From the NCBI RefSeq assembly GCF_024498295.1, contig NZ_CP101827.1:1058001-1122000 (forward strand): DNA of 64,000 nt, given 5' to 3'. Position 1 is the first letter of the stretch. Every line of letters begins with the position of its first letter. The notes beneath the pieces were generated by a model. It did no database searches, was not told the DNA's origin, and was given only the letters and a program-made list of their open reading frames with translations. The stretch comes from Thermocaproicibacter melissae (GTDB taxonomy: Bacteria > Bacillota > Clostridia > Oscillospirales > Acutalibacteraceae). The position numbers and the translations under genes were made by a program. Below are positions 14,294 through 24,163 of this stretch, piece after piece.

Positions 14294-14710
14294 TTATTTC
14301 TTTGTTTCGCAAGCCGTGCCCTGCTTTGCTGCAGCAAATGTGTAAGAATCGAGTTTCTGTCGAACCAATCCGGAAATCTCGTCATAAATTCCGTGGAAGC
14401 GGCAACCTGCCGTATGGGCACAGCCGTACTCCGTCTGCTGACATCGGCTGATCATATAAGGGCCTTCCACCGCTTCAATTACCTGACGGAGTGTAATGCG
14501 GTCCGCACTTCTTGCAAGCGCATAGCCGCCGTGAACACCTTTGTAGGAAACAATGATCTTTCCGGCAACAAGTTTCCGCAAAATTTTCAAAGCAAACCGC
14601 AGCGGCACCTGTGTTTTCGCAGCAAGCGTTTTCGCATCGACTTTCTGGTTCGACTGCGAAAGTGCGTCCACAATGCGAACCGCATAGTCGGCTTCAAGCG
14701 TCATAACCAT
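14294..14710 (-). CDS. Rrf2 family transcriptional regulator, Fe-S type
   Basis: A 138-residue winged-helix regulator. The N-terminus LEADYAVRIVDALS and the recognition segment VPLRFALKILRKLVAGKIIVSYKGVHGGYAL are typical of Rrf2 proteins. Three cysteines (Cys90, Cys97, Cys103; spacing 6 and 5) occur where IscR and NsrR bind an iron-sulfur cluster, so it probably senses cluster status, NO or oxygen. It lies 18 bases after rpoD and likely shares its message; no isc, suf or nif genes are adjacent, so its target is unknown. GAGGAG precedes the ATG by eleven bases; a second ATG two codons on is possible. Confidence 0.88.
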   Translation of the reverse strand: MVMTLEADYAVRIVDALSQSNQKVDAKTLAAKTQVPLRFALKILRKLVAGKIIVSYKGVHGGYALARSADRITLRQVIEAVEGPYMISRCQQTEYGCAHTAGCRFHGIYDEISGLVRQKLDSYTFAAAKQGTACETKK

Positions 14711-14728
14711 AGAAGCGGCATCTCCTCA

Positions 14729-15820
14729 TCAATCCAGAAAATCTTTCAGCTTCTTGCTGCGGCTTGGATGACGCAGTTTCCGCAGAGCCTTTGCTTCAAT
14801 CTGACGAATTCGTTCACGGGTAACGTTGAACTCCTTACCGACTTCCTCAAGGGTACGGGAGCGCCCATCTTCGAGGCCGAAGCGGAGACGCAGAACCTTT
14901 TCTTCCCTCGGTGTCAGCGTATCGAGCACATCAGCAAGCTGTTCTTTGAGCAGTGTGTGGGAAGCGGCATCCTGCGGCGCCGGAGCGTCGTCATCCGGAA
15001 TGAAGTCGCCGAGATGGCTGTCTTCCTCTTCGCCGATCGGCGTTTCCAGTGAAACAGGCTCCTGTGCAACGCGCATAATTTCACGAACCTTATCGACCGG
15101 CATGTCCAACTCTGCGGCGATTTCCTCTGCCGTCGGCTCATGCCCGTTCGTGTGAAGCAGCTGGCTTGAAACCTTCTTTACCTTATTAATGGTCTCGACC
15201 ATGTGGACCGGAATACGAATGGTTCTTGCCTGGTCTGCGATTGCGCGGGTGATGGCCTGACGAATCCACCAAGTGGCGTACGTCGAAAATTTGAACCCTT
15301 TGGTGTAGTCGAACTTCTCGACTGCTTTAATCAAGCCGAGATTTCCTTCCTGAATGAGGTCAAGGAACTGCATTCCGCGGCCGAGGTAGCGTTTGGCGAT
15401 GCTGACAACGAGACGCAGGTTTGCCTCGGAAAGGCGCTTCTTCGCGCTTTCATCGCCATTCTTGATGCGGACGGCGAGATCAATTTCCTCTTCCGGCGTC
15501 AAAAGCGGAACGCGGCCGATCTCTTTCAAATAAACCTTGACCGGGTCGTCGATTGCGATGCCCTCTGTGCTCAGAGCGGTGTCGAGGTCTTCGATGTCAT
15601 CGTGGCCTTCCAAGCTGATGTCGTCAATGGAATCATCGCCGAAATCTTCCACGATTTCCACGCCCTGTGCTTCGAGGTTGTCGTAGAACTTTTCGATCTG
15701 TTCCGGTTCAAAGTCCAGTTCGCCCAGTGCATCCAAAATTTCTTTGGTCGTGAGCTGACCTTTGCTTTTGCCCTGTTCGATTAACTCCCTAATTACCGTT
15801 TTCTTATCCGGTACCGGCAT
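14729..15820 (-). CDS. rpoD: Primary sigma factor (sigma-70/sigma-A)
   Basis: Housekeeping sigma factor, 363 residues, close in size to Bacillus SigA. Region 1.1-like N-terminus, region 1.2 ([17 protein letters not shown]), region 2 with the -10 recognition helix ([17 protein letters not shown]), region 3, and region 4 with the -35 reading helix ([20 protein letters not shown]) are all visible. The ATG at 15818-15820 follows AAATAGGAGGCAAAAGT; an in-frame upstream extension lies inside dnaG and is not used. The gene follows dnaG by 11 bases. The consensus promoters in this window are of the kind it should recognise. Confidence 0.98.
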   Translation of the reverse strand: MPVPDKKTVIRELIEQGKSKGQLTTKEILDALGELDFEPEQIEKFYDNLEAQGVEIVEDFGDDSIDDISLEGHDDIEDLDTALSTEGIAIDDPVKVYLKEIGRVPLLTPEEEIDLAVRIKNGDESAKKRLSEANLRLVVSIAKRYLGRGMQFLDLIQEGNLGLIKAVEKFDYTKGFKFSTYATWWIRQAITRAIADQARTIRIPVHMVETINKVKKVSSQLLHTNGHEPTAEEIAAELDMPVDKVREIMRVAQEPVSLETPIGEEEDSHLGDFIPDDDAPAPQDAASHTLLKEQLADVLDTLTPREEKVLRLRFGLEDGRSRTLEEVGKEFNVTRERIRQIEAKALRKLRHPSRSKKLKDFLD

Positions 15821-15831
15821 ACTTTTGCCTC

Positions 15832-17589
15832 CTATTTCTTTTGCTGTTTCAACTTTTCCAGATATTTCTCTATTTCCCCTAGCTGTGCCTGTGCGGCATT
15901 GCCTAATCTGCGGTTTTCGTCTTCCTGCCGGATTACATTCACATATTCTAGAGCGTCTTTCCATTCAGCGGAGACGCCGTCGTGCTTTGCGAGAATGCCG
16001 GCCAAGTAGGAAAGCTCGTCCGGCGAAAATTCTTCGGCAAGATCGGTCAAACTTACAGACTTTTCCTCTTTCATTCTTCCCACAATTCGCGCATATACAC
16101 GGCGATTGAATTCTGTGATAAATTTTTCAGGTGGTAAAAGTTCGTAAATTCTTTCAAAACTGCCAGGATTCTTCATTAAATAAGCAATAAGTGCTTCTTC
16201 TGCGGCTGCCGCACGGAGATGCTGTGCCTTTTCGGGATTGATGTTATCCCTGTAACCGACTGCTTTCTGGCGGATTTCTCGGAATTCCTGCCGACGGCGG
16301 TTTTTTTCGATTTTTCGCCTTTCGGCATTAACCTGACTGAGCAGCGTTGCCGTTTCGATTCCCGTTTCCTCGGCGACCTTGCCGGCATACACCTCGCGCT
16401 CCACATTATTGTCCAGAGCCGCAAGCACCTGCACCGATCCGCGCAGGTAAGCAACTCGCCCTTCCGCGGTTTGAAGGTTACAGCCTTCCTTTGCCTTCTG
16501 CAGCTGGTACTCCACATCATTGCCGCAGTTGTCAAGCATCTGCTTGAACCTCAGCGCGCCGTAAGTCTTTATGTACTCATCGGGGTCCTTGCCGCCTGCG
16601 ATGCTGAGCACCTTCACAAGCAAGCCGGCCGAACGCAGCATTGGGATTGCCCTTGCCGCCGCTTTCTGGCCCGCGCCGTCGGAATCATAAGAAACGACGA
16701 CTTCTTTCGCATAGCGCGACATAAGCCTTGCTTGGGACGGGGTCAGCGCCGTTCCGAGCGTTGCCACGGCGTTTGTAAAACCCGCTTGATGCAGGGAGAT
16801 TACATCCATGTATCCTTCGCAGAGAATCAGGCGGCCGCCGTTGTTGTTCTTGGCAAAATTCAGTGCAAACAGCATGTCCCCTTTATTGAAAACCGGCGTA
16901 TCCGCTGTGTTGAGATACTTCGGTTTATCGTCGCCGAGCGTTCTGCCGCCGAAAGCAACCACATTGCCGCGCAGGTCAATAATCGGGAACATGACGCGGC
17001 CGCTGAACCTGTCTACGGCTCGGCCGCTGCGAGACTGAAAGGCTACATTGGCGAGAATCATCTCCTGCTGGGTGAAGCCCTTTTTCTCGAGGTGGTCCAC
17101 CAAAGCAAAGCGACCGGGCGGAGAATACCCCAGCCCGAAATGGCGGATGGTGGATGCCTGAAGCTGACGCTTTGAAAAATATTCCCTGCCTGCCGCTCCG
17201 GCTTCCGACATCAAAACCGAATAATAAAAGCGCGCCGTTTCACGGTTCAAAGCCAGAATGCGTGTCCGGAGCTTGGCCATGCCGTCATCGACCTGATTCT
17301 CCGGAACCGTCAGTCCGGCACGCTGTGCAAGAAAGCGGACAGCCTCCATGTAGTCAAGATTCTCGATGCGCCTTATGAATGTGATGACGTCCCCTCCAAC
17401 ACCGCACCCGAAGCAGTAAAAAGAACCGTTATCCGGGTATACGTTGAAGGATGGTGTTTTCTCACTGTGAAACGGGCAAAGCCCCACAAGGTTCTTTCCG
17501 CTCCGCTTCAGATTGACATAGGACGACGCGACTTCTGCCATGTCGCATCTTGCTTTGAGTTCTTCCAGAAATGATTCCGGCAATGGCAT
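15832..17589 (-). CDS. dnaG: DNA primase
   Basis: Makes RNA primers at the replication fork. 585 residues. The CHC2 zinc ribbon is at Cys38, His41, Cys59 and Cys62; the catalytic core has the toprim motif [13 protein letters not shown] and a downstream DSDGAG; a helicase-binding C-terminal domain ends LEKLKQQKK. The start is the ATG at 17587-17589 with AGGAGATGATGCC before it, giving [12 protein letters not shown] as in homologues. Order dgt-dnaG-rpoD is a form of the macromolecular-synthesis operon, here without rpsU. Confidence 0.97.
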   Translation of the reverse strand: MPLPESFLEELKARCDMAEVASSYVNLKRSGKNLVGLCPFHSEKTPSFNVYPDNGSFYCFGCGVGGDVITFIRRIENLDYMEAVRFLAQRAGLTVPENQVDDGMAKLRTRILALNRETARFYYSVLMSEAGAAGREYFSKRQLQASTIRHFGLGYSPPGRFALVDHLEKKGFTQQEMILANVAFQSRSGRAVDRFSGRVMFPIIDLRGNVVAFGGRTLGDDKPKYLNTADTPVFNKGDMLFALNFAKNNNGGRLILCEGYMDVISLHQAGFTNAVATLGTALTPSQARLMSRYAKEVVVSYDSDGAGQKAAARAIPMLRSAGLLVKVLSIAGGKDPDEYIKTYGALRFKQMLDNCGNDVEYQLQKAKEGCNLQTAEGRVAYLRGSVQVLAALDNNVEREVYAGKVAEETGIETATLLSQVNAERRKIEKNRRRQEFREIRQKAVGYRDNINPEKAQHLRAAAAEEALIAYLMKNPGSFERIYELLPPEKFITEFNRRVYARIVGRMKEEKSVSLTDLAEEFSPDELSYLAGILAKHDGVSAEWKDALEYVNVIRQEDENRRLGNAAQAQLGEIEKYLEKLKQQKK

Positions 17590-17633
17590 GGCATCATCTC
17601 CTTGCCCGGCTCGCCCTATCCGCGAAAGCACGG

Positions 17634-18629
17634 TTATAGCTTCCACGACTTCGGGACGTAGATTTTCTCAAAAAGCTGAACCGCATAGTGGTCAGTCATT
17701 CCTGCAATAAAATCGCAGACTGCGCGCTCCATCCCATCGCGCTCCGCGATGGGAAGCATATCCTCGGGCAGGGCACCCGGTTTGTTGAGGTATTCGTAGA
17801 GGGCCTCAATCAAAGCCGGCACCTTTTTCTCCTCGGACTTTGCGTAGGGATTACAGTAAACATGCTCATCCATGAACGCCGCCAGATCATCGAATGCTTC
17901 TTTCACAGCCGCATCCATGGCAATGCGACCTTCGACACTGTTCTCAACGACCGAATGAACAAGCGTATCAATCCGTTCGGATTTGCTCGTGCCGAGCACA
18001 TCGGTAATTCTGCGCGGAATATCACGTTCGCGCAGGACTCCCGCGCGTTCCGCATCGTCAATATCATGGTTCAGATAAGCAATGCGGTCGGCAATGCGGA
18101 CGATGCGTCCCTCAGGTGTTTCGGCTTCTCTGCCTTTGGTGTGGCACAGGATTCCGTCACGAACCTCATAGGTCAGATTCAGGCCCTTGCCGCCTTTTTC
18201 GAGCTTCTCCACAACACGTTTGCTCTGCTCGTAATGGCGGAACCCGCCGGGAAAAATCGCATTCAAAGCCCGTTCGCCGGCATGTCCAAACGGCGTGTGA
18301 CCGAGGTCATGTCCCAGAGAAACCGCTTCCGTAAGGTCTTCGTTGAGCCTGAGCGCCCGCGCAATGGTGCGGGCAATCTGGGCAACTTCCAGTGTATGCG
18401 TCAGGCGCGTGCGGTAATGGTCGCCCTCCGGGGAAAGAAAAACCTGCGTTTTATGTTTCAGCCGCCGGAATGCCTTGCAGTGGATAATCCGATCCCTGTC
18501 GCGCTGATATTCGGTGCGCAGGGTGCATGGTTCTTCCGGCATTTCACGGCCTTTTGTTTTCTTGGAAAACGATGCGTAGGGTGCTAAAATCATTTCCTCG
18601 ATTTCTTCGGTACGTTCCCGGACAGTCAC
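17634..18629 (-). CDS. dgt: dGTP triphosphohydrolase-like HD protein
   Basis: 331-residue HD-domain protein of the deoxyguanosinetriphosphate triphosphohydrolase-like family, which splits dNTPs to nucleoside and triphosphate. The metal-binding pattern is RLTHTLEVAQ (His78), GHDLGHTPFGH (His107-Asp108) and a later Asp in IADRIAYLNHDID. The start is GTG (18627-18629) with AAGGAGGTCTGCCC upstream. It is first in the dgt-dnaG-rpoD run, 44 bases ahead of dnaG, linking dNTP pools and replication. Substrate range cannot be told from sequence. Confidence 0.9.
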   Translation of the reverse strand: MTVRERTEEIEEMILAPYASFSKKTKGREMPEEPCTLRTEYQRDRDRIIHCKAFRRLKHKTQVFLSPEGDHYRTRLTHTLEVAQIARTIARALRLNEDLTEAVSLGHDLGHTPFGHAGERALNAIFPGGFRHYEQSKRVVEKLEKGGKGLNLTYEVRDGILCHTKGREAETPEGRIVRIADRIAYLNHDIDDAERAGVLRERDIPRRITDVLGTSKSERIDTLVHSVVENSVEGRIAMDAAVKEAFDDLAAFMDEHVYCNPYAKSEEKKVPALIEALYEYLNKPGALPEDMLPIAERDGMERAVCDFIAGMTDHYAVQLFEKIYVPKSWKL

Positions 18630-18723
18630 GGGCAGACCTCCTTACGCAATTTCTTCTTTCCTTTTGGTTTTCTATAGTAATATACGCAGGAAGGACGCTT
18701 TTTCCCTGCTTTCGAGCGAAAAA

Positions 18724-19350
18724 TTACGGCAAAACAGGGTAATATTTTTTCTGTCCTAAAACCGCATCACAGGTTCCGCAGGTGGCGTCAGCCAATGCTT
18801 TACGGAATTCTTCCGCATTTTCGCAAGGCAGATGGAACCGTACTGTAACCTGTTCGGTAAAATCCGTGGCATCAATGGTTCCGCTGTGCGCGGCAATCAG
18901 CTGCGGAATTCTTCCGTAGTTTGCATAGTCACAGGAAAGCTCCGCCTCAAAACAGGGCGACATGGTAACAATCTGCGCCGCATGGAGCGCGATGGAGGCG
19001 CCGTGCGAATAGGCGCGCACAAGGCCGCCCGCCCCCAGAAGGATTCCGCCGAAATACCGTGTTACAACAACGGCAGTGTCCGTAACACCGGATTTCTGAA
19101 GAACATCCAGTACAGGGACTCCTGCCGTGCCTTGCGGTTCCCCATCATCGGAGTACCGCTGAATATGGCCGCTGCGAAGAATGTAGGCATAAACATTATG
19201 GGTCGCCGTGCGTTCGGCTTCCCGCACGGAACGAATGAAGGCAACTGCCTCCTCTTCCGTGCTGACAGGTTTTGCCCTGCCGATAAAGCGGGATTTCCGC
19301 TCCGTAAACTCGTCTTGCGCTTCGCGGAGCACCGTTTTATATGCTTCCAT
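18724..19350 (-). CDS. yigZ: YigZ/IMPACT family protein
   Basis: 208 residues. The N-terminal IMPACT domain has the conserved block RYSDDGEPQGTAGVPVLDVL and the glycine-rich RYFGGILLGAGGLVRAYS; a C-terminal DUF1949-like ferredoxin fold follows. The molecular role is not established; human IMPACT and yeast Yih1 act on the GCN2 stress pathway and bacterial relatives are often annotated as translation or proline-peptidase related. It stands alone between dgt and rpmE. ATG with GGAGAG upstream. Confidence 0.9.
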   Translation of the reverse strand: MEAYKTVLREAQDEFTERKSRFIGRAKPVSTEEEAVAFIRSVREAERTATHNVYAYILRSGHIQRYSDDGEPQGTAGVPVLDVLQKSGVTDTAVVVTRYFGGILLGAGGLVRAYSHGASIALHAAQIVTMSPCFEAELSCDYANYGRIPQLIAAHSGTIDATDFTEQVTVRFHLPCENAEEFRKALADATCGTCDAVLGQKKYYPVLP

Positions 19351-19362
19351 GTTTTCTCTCCG

Positions 19363-19396
19363 GAAAAAACAGGCGGCGCTTACAAAAGCGCCGCCT
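19363..19396 (-). terminator. Terminator of rpmE
   Basis: Perfect 11-bp GC-rich stem (19371-19381 and 19386-19396) with a four-base loop and a six-T tail on the minus strand, between rpmE and yigZ. Confidence 0.9.
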
Positions 19397-19419
19397 ACCG
19401 TGCAGATGCGAAAAATAAA

Positions 19420-19623
19420 TCACTTGTCGAGTCCATAGCGTTTTTTGAACATATCGACACGGCCGCTCGTATCAACCAGCTTCTGCTTGCCTGTGAAGAA
19501 CGGGTGGCATTTTGAGCAAATTTCTACGTGAATGTCTTTCTTCGTAGACCTTGTATGAATCACATTGCCGCATGCGCAGGTGATTGTTGTTTCCTGGTAC
19601 GCCGGATGAATCTTCTCTTTCAT
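19420..19623 (-). CDS. rpmE: 50S ribosomal protein L31 (zinc form)
   Basis: 67-residue large-subunit protein. Cys16, Cys18, Cys36 and Cys39 form the zinc-binding site that marks the C+ type, so this is the zinc-replete paralogue rather than the zinc-independent ytiA type. The ATG at 19621-19623 has AAAGAGGTGACAG upstream; an in-frame extension of 23 codons is not used. Single-gene unit with a strong terminator. No Zur site was recognised. Confidence 0.96.
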   Translation of the reverse strand: MKEKIHPAYQETTITCACGNVIHTRSTKKDIHVEICSKCHPFFTGKQKLVDTSGRVDMFKKRYGLDK

Positions 19624-19731
19624 TTCTGTCACCTCTTTGTCCGAACTACAACATAACAGTGGAATTATATCATACATTATTTCCGAATGCAAGTTGTTTT
19701 TGGGTTATCGGTTTTATTTTGACCGATTGCC

Positions 19732-21057
19732 CTAAATTACCTTTTTTGTCTTCCACTTTCCGCTCCGATAACGGATGGTAAAAACAATCATGCGCACGGA
19801 CCAGTCGATATACATGGCGCCCCACACGCCCTGAACTCCCAAATGGAACACTTGGGTCAGGATAAAGCAGAAGCCGATGCGGAAGACCCACATGGAAATT
19901 GTGGATGTGAGCATCGTAAAGCGCACATCGCCCGCCGCGCGAAGTGCATTCGGCAAAAAAAACGACGGAATCCAGATTGTGGCGCTGCAAAACGCAAAAA
20001 GCTGAAGAATCTGAATTGCGGTTGCCGACGCGACGGGGTCAAGGCTATAAACGCCGACCACAGCTTTCGATGCAATTAAGAGCATTATATTCATCGTGCC
20101 CATCGAGATATACGCGGTGCGCATCAGGCGCTTGGTATAATACTGTGCCTGGTCATAATCTCCCGCGCCGAGGCACTGCCCCACGATGGTGATAAGTGCA
20201 AGGCTGCACGCGTTGCCCGGAATATTTGCCACACTGGAAATGCTGCCTGCAACCGCGTTGGCCGCAATGGCAGAGGTGCCGAATGTTGTAACGACACGCT
20301 GAACAATCAGCTTGCCAATTTGGAACATACCGTTTTCAAGGCCGTTCGGAACTCCTATGTGCAAAATTCGGAACACCATATCCGGCAGAAAGCAAAACCG
20401 GAACGGATGATCAACATAAATCGTATTAACCGGCCGGCAAATCAGAATTAGCATAGCGATTGCAGCTAAGATTCTCGCAAAAAGCGTTCCAATGCCTGCG
20501 CCCATCGCTCCAAAGCCGCAGACAAATATGAGAACCGCGTTTGTGCCGATGTGGACAACATTGTCAATGAGCGAGACCATCATGGAAATTTTACTGTTGC
20601 CCATGGCGCGGAACAGAGCCGCGCCCGCGTTATAAATTGCCAGAAAGGGGTAAGACAATGACGTGAAGAAGAAATAAATCTGCGCGTTCTTCATCACCTC
20701 AGCATCAAGATCTCCATAGACGAGATAGATAATCTGCGTCCGGAACGCAAGGCAGAGGGCCATAACCATTGCAGCTAAAAAGGTTATAGCATAGAGGAGC
20801 TGCTTTGCTGCAGTGCAGCCCGACTCCTTGTCTCCCCTCCCGATATACTGCGCAGCAACGACGGCTCCGCCGGTAGCGAGGGCGGAAAAAATCTGAATGA
20901 GTAAGACATTGATAGCGTCGATGATAGATGTTCCGGAAACGGCTGCTTCCCCTACATTTGCAACCATCATGGTATCGGAAAGTCCGATGGTAACTGCTAA
21001 AAGTTGTTCCCCAGCAAGCGGAAGAATCAGATTGACAAGCTGCTTACGGGTAAACAT
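19732..21057 (-). CDS. MATE family efflux transporter
   Basis: 441-residue membrane protein with about twelve hydrophobic segments in two similar halves, beginning MFTRKQLVNLILPLAGEQLL. This fits the NorM/DinF multidrug and toxin extrusion family, which exports cationic compounds using Na+ or H+. The start follows AGAGGAAATAAAAAACCC; an upstream in-frame extension of 53 codons lacks a ribosome site. It lies downstream of the VanY-like gene on the same strand with a 130-base gap. Substrate is unknown. Confidence 0.9.
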   Translation of the reverse strand: MFTRKQLVNLILPLAGEQLLAVTIGLSDTMMVANVGEAAVSGTSIIDAINVLLIQIFSALATGGAVVAAQYIGRGDKESGCTAAKQLLYAITFLAAMVMALCLAFRTQIIYLVYGDLDAEVMKNAQIYFFFTSLSYPFLAIYNAGAALFRAMGNSKISMMVSLIDNVVHIGTNAVLIFVCGFGAMGAGIGTLFARILAAIAMLILICRPVNTIYVDHPFRFCFLPDMVFRILHIGVPNGLENGMFQIGKLIVQRVVTTFGTSAIAANAVAGSISSVANIPGNACSLALITIVGQCLGAGDYDQAQYYTKRLMRTAYISMGTMNIMLLIASKAVVGVYSLDPVASATAIQILQLFAFCSATIWIPSFFLPNALRAAGDVRFTMLTSTISMWVFRIGFCFILTQVFHLGVQGVWGAMYIDWSVRMIVFTIRYRSGKWKTKKVI

Positions 21058-21187
21058 TGGGTTTTTTATTTCCTCTTTTTTGAAACTCGTATGGCATCTC
21101 TTTCCTATAAAATGTTGATGTATTGAAAGAAGCGGTTTCAGGCATTCCGCGCAGAAACCATTGAGAAGAAAAATACAGAGGAGTGTC

Positions 21188-22039
21188 TCATCCTCTGCTC
21201 GAAAGGTATTGTACATACTCTTCCAGACTCATCGAATATTCCCGCATCTTCAAAGCATTGTCGCGACCTACATAACGGTAGCAGGAAGAATCGCCGATAT
21301 GCTTTGTTTTGCTGTTGATTCCATCCGCGGCGGAAGGATCATCCGGATAGCGCAGGATAAATCCGTAATCGGCAGCATAACGCTGCAGCCAGCGGTATTG
21401 AGCCGTCTGACGGAACTGAGATTTCTCTGCTCCCTTCGCGGTAAAACAGACAGAAAGGCCCGTTTGGCTGTCGGTGTATCCGCCTTCGCCCACGGTGGCC
21501 TGTGCCTTGTCCTCTGCGCGGATTCGTGAGAGTTTCTGTTCGGTCATCAGCCGCTTTACTTCCGCCTGGAATTTTTGGTTCTGCGTCTGTTCATCAACAT
21601 AGCCGGAAGTTATGGTGAGCGGACATCCGGCTGCTTCCGCCGCCTCCATCATCCTGCGAAGGGCCGGAACGATTCTCGCATCCACTTGAACCGAACCATA
21701 TTCCGTCAACTGCGGCCGGTAATCGTCCGGAATCTTCTGGGATGAATTGACAAGCAGCAGATTCAGCGAATCATCATATTCCGGCAGGCCGTCATCCGCA
21801 GAGGAAACGGAAGATGTCATATATGCGGAAACTCGTTTTTTCATCTGATCCGCGGTATTCTTGACATTCATCAGGGCAAGAACAACCCCGGCGGCAACAG
21901 AAATGCCAAGAAACACAGCCACAACGGTCATGATGATGCGAAGCTTACGCACTTCATTTTGTCTGCGCCAATCGTCATGGCTTTTTATGACTTTTTCACG
22001 TTTTATGTACAAGGCACTCTTTTCCTCCAAGGAAGGCAT
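21188..22039 (-). CDS. VanY/M15-like membrane protein with replaced zinc ligands
   Basis: 283 residues: a charged cytoplasmic N-terminus, one membrane helix (about 36-57) and an extracellular domain with the D-Ala-D-Ala carboxypeptidase (M15B/VanY) fold. Recognisable blocks are LTITSGYVDEQTQNQKF (142-158), YTDSQTGLSVCF (188-199), YRWLQRYAADYGFILRYP (215-232) and YRYVG (254-258). In active members the zinc ligands come from SxHxxGxAxD and WHxRYVG; here those positions read Ser191, Cys198 and Cys253. It may be non-catalytic, or bind metal differently, or carry a disulfide there. The ATG has only a weak ribosome site. Fold is fairly sure, activity is not. Confidence 0.75.
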   Translation of the reverse strand: MPSLEEKSALYIKREKVIKSHDDWRRQNEVRKLRIIMTVVAVFLGISVAAGVVLALMNVKNTADQMKKRVSAYMTSSVSSADDGLPEYDDSLNLLLVNSSQKIPDDYRPQLTEYGSVQVDARIVPALRRMMEAAEAAGCPLTITSGYVDEQTQNQKFQAEVKRLMTEQKLSRIRAEDKAQATVGEGGYTDSQTGLSVCFTAKGAEKSQFRQTAQYRWLQRYAADYGFILRYPDDPSAADGINSKTKHIGDSSCYRYVGRDNALKMREYSMSLEEYVQYLSSRG

Positions 22040-22141
22040 CCGTCATGATTCGTGAACATTCTTGAACATTAATTATTGTATAACTTATCGGATATGTTTG
22101 CAACCGTGAGCCCTAAAAACCCCAACAGGGTATAAATTGAT

Positions 22142-22170
22142 TTGATTGGCTTCGTGGAGTGTGGTATGAT
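22142..22170 (+). promoter_or_regulatory. Sigma-A promoter for pyk
   Basis: TTGATT (22142-22147), 17-base spacer, TATGAT (22165-22170), 75 bases before pyk. It lies in the 206-base gap between divergent genes; nothing else is seen there. Confidence 0.75.
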
Positions 22171-22245
22171 GTATGCTAGATATTTTTTATTTGTGAATAG
22201 GCAAAATAAATAGTAGATATTCCAATCGAAAGCGAGGCTGACCTA

Positions 22246-24012
22246 ATGACCAGAAAAACAAAAATTATATGCACACTTGGGCCCGCTACAAAAGATGAAA
22301 ATATTATTCGCCAGCTGATGCTGAGCGGTATGGATGTAGCACGATTGAATTTTTCTCATGGTACGCATGAGCAGCAGAAGGTCTATTCCGACGCGGTGAA
22401 GAAGTTGCGTGCGGAGCTGAATCTTCCGATCGCCTTGATGCTTGACACGAAAGGGCCAGAAATTCGCACCGAGGAATTTGAACATCCGGTGGTTTTGAAA
22501 GAAGGAGACAACTTCACGCTGACTTCACGCGAAATTCTGGGAACCCAGCAGGGGTGCTCTGTTTCGTTTAAGAATCTTCCGGCAGAAGTAGCCCCCGGGA
22601 ACCGAATTTTGATTGATGACGGGCTGATTGAGCTAAAGGTCATTTCCGTCAGTGGCCCCGACATTCTCTGCACTGTCATGAACGGCGGAGAGGTTTCTTC
22701 GCACAAAAGCATTAACGTGCCCGGAATTCGTCTCTCCATTCCGTTCATCAGCGAGAAAGACAGGCAGGACATTGCCTTCGCCGTACGGGAGGATTTCGAC
22801 TTTATTGCGGCATCCTTCACCCGCTGTGCGGAGGATATCATGAGCCTGCGCAGCGAACTGGAAAAACTCAACTGCCACAAGATTCGTATTATTGCAAAAA
22901 TTGAGAATTCCGACGGAGTGAACAACATTGACGAAATCATCCGTGTTTCCGACGGCGTCATGGTGGCGCGCGGCGACCTAGGTGTTGAAATTCCGTTTGA
23001 AGAAATTCCGAGTATTCAAAAGAAGATCATCAGCAAGGCCTCCAATGCAGGAAGGCAGGTCATCACCGCCACACAGATGCTGGACTCCATGATTAAGAAT
23101 CCTCGCCCAACCCGTGCGGAGACAACCGATGTGGCAAACGCAATCTACGACGGAACAAGCGCCATTATGCTTTCCGGTGAGACAGCAGCCGGCGCGTATC
23201 CAGTACAGGCCGTAAAGACTATGGCAAAAATTGCGGAGCGCACGGAAAGCGACATTGATTATTACGACCGCTTCCGGAAGCGCGCCATTACCGAGCGGCC
23301 CGACGTTACTTCCGCCATTTCGCACGCGACCTGCACAACTGCGCACGACCTCGGCGCCACCGCAATTCTGACGGTAACGAAATCGGGACGTACGGCGCGC
23401 ATGATTTCAAAATACCGCCCCGCCTGCCCCATTATCAGCGGCACAACAGACCCGACGGTTTACCGGCAGATGAATCTTTCTTGGGGTGTCATTCCCATTA
23501 TGGTAGAGGAACAGGACAACACCGACAAACTGTTCGACCATGTTGTTGACGTCGCGCGGCGGAATCACCTCGTGAAAGACGGCGACCTTGTTGTCATTAC
23601 GGCGGGTACCCCGATTGGGCTTTCCGGCACGACAAACCTCTTAAAGGTTCAGCTTGTGGGCAACGTACTCGTAACCGGAATCGGCGCTTCCAAGGGTTCC
23701 GTGTGCGGCAATGTGTGCATCTGCAAAACACCGGACGAAGTTGCAAAGTATTTCAAGAACGGAGATATTCTGGTCATTCCTAAAACCTCTAACGAACTTC
23801 TTCCCTATTTGAAAGCCGCTTCCGCCATTATTACCGAGAAAGACGGCGTGAACTCCCACGCTGCCATTGTCGGCATGGCGCTCGACAAGCCGGTGATTGT
23901 GGGTGCAAAAAATGCAACCCTTATTTTGAAGAGCGGCACCACGGTAACGGTTGACGGCATGCGCGGCATTGTTTACAGCGGCAAGGAATGCAAAATCGCA
24001 GATAACTCCTGA
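22246..24012 (+). CDS. pyk: Pyruvate kinase with C-terminal PEP-utiliser domain
   Basis: Last ATP-yielding step of glycolysis: PEP + ADP to pyruvate + ATP. 588 residues, longer than the about 470 of the minimal enzyme because of an extra C-terminal phosphohistidine-like domain (roughly 485-585, with NSHAAIVGMALDKPVIVG), as in Geobacillus and many Clostridia. The barrel starts TRKTKIICTLGPAT and has IIAKIENSDGV and the MVARGDLGVEI stretch. GAGGCTGACCTA precedes the ATG. Monocistronic, with a promoter and a strong terminator. Confidence 0.97.
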   Translation: MTRKTKIICTLGPATKDENIIRQLMLSGMDVARLNFSHGTHEQQKVYSDAVKKLRAELNLPIALMLDTKGPEIRTEEFEHPVVLKEGDNFTLTSREILGTQQGCSVSFKNLPAEVAPGNRILIDDGLIELKVISVSGPDILCTVMNGGEVSSHKSINVPGIRLSIPFISEKDRQDIAFAVREDFDFIAASFTRCAEDIMSLRSELEKLNCHKIRIIAKIENSDGVNNIDEIIRVSDGVMVARGDLGVEIPFEEIPSIQKKIISKASNAGRQVITATQMLDSMIKNPRPTRAETTDVANAIYDGTSAIMLSGETAAGAYPVQAVKTMAKIAERTESDIDYYDRFRKRAITERPDVTSAISHATCTTAHDLGATAILTVTKSGRTARMISKYRPACPIISGTTDPTVYRQMNLSWGVIPIMVEEQDNTDKLFDHVVDVARRNHLVKDGDLVVITAGTPIGLSGTTNLLKVQLVGNVLVTGIGASKGSVCGNVCICKTPDEVAKYFKNGDILVIPKTSNELLPYLKAASAIITEKDGVNSHAAIVGMALDKPVIVGAKNATLILKSGTTVTVDGMRGIVYSGKECKIADNS

Positions 24013-24033
24013 CCCATAACACCGATGCATAGA

Positions 24034-24068
24034 AAAATCCGGTTTCCAAGCAAGGGAAACCGGATTTT
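24034..24068 (+). terminator. Terminator of pyk
   Basis: Perfect 14-bp stem (24034-24047 and 24055-24068) with a seven-base loop ending in TTTTCTTT. Confidence 0.9.
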
Positions 24069-24126
24069 CTTTGCACATTTTGTCGACCGATATTATACTG
24101 GAACTAACATGCGGCATATTGCAAAA

Positions 24127-24156
24127 GAAGATGGAGCACACTTGTGCTCCAGCTTC
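24127..24156 (-). terminator. Terminator of asnB
   Basis: Stem TGGAGCAC / GTGCTCCA (24132-24139 and 24144-24151) extended by four more pairs after one mismatch; the minus-strand exit is TCTTCTTTTG. It follows the asnB stop directly and faces the pyk terminator. Confidence 0.65.
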
Positions 24157-24163
24157 TTATCTT

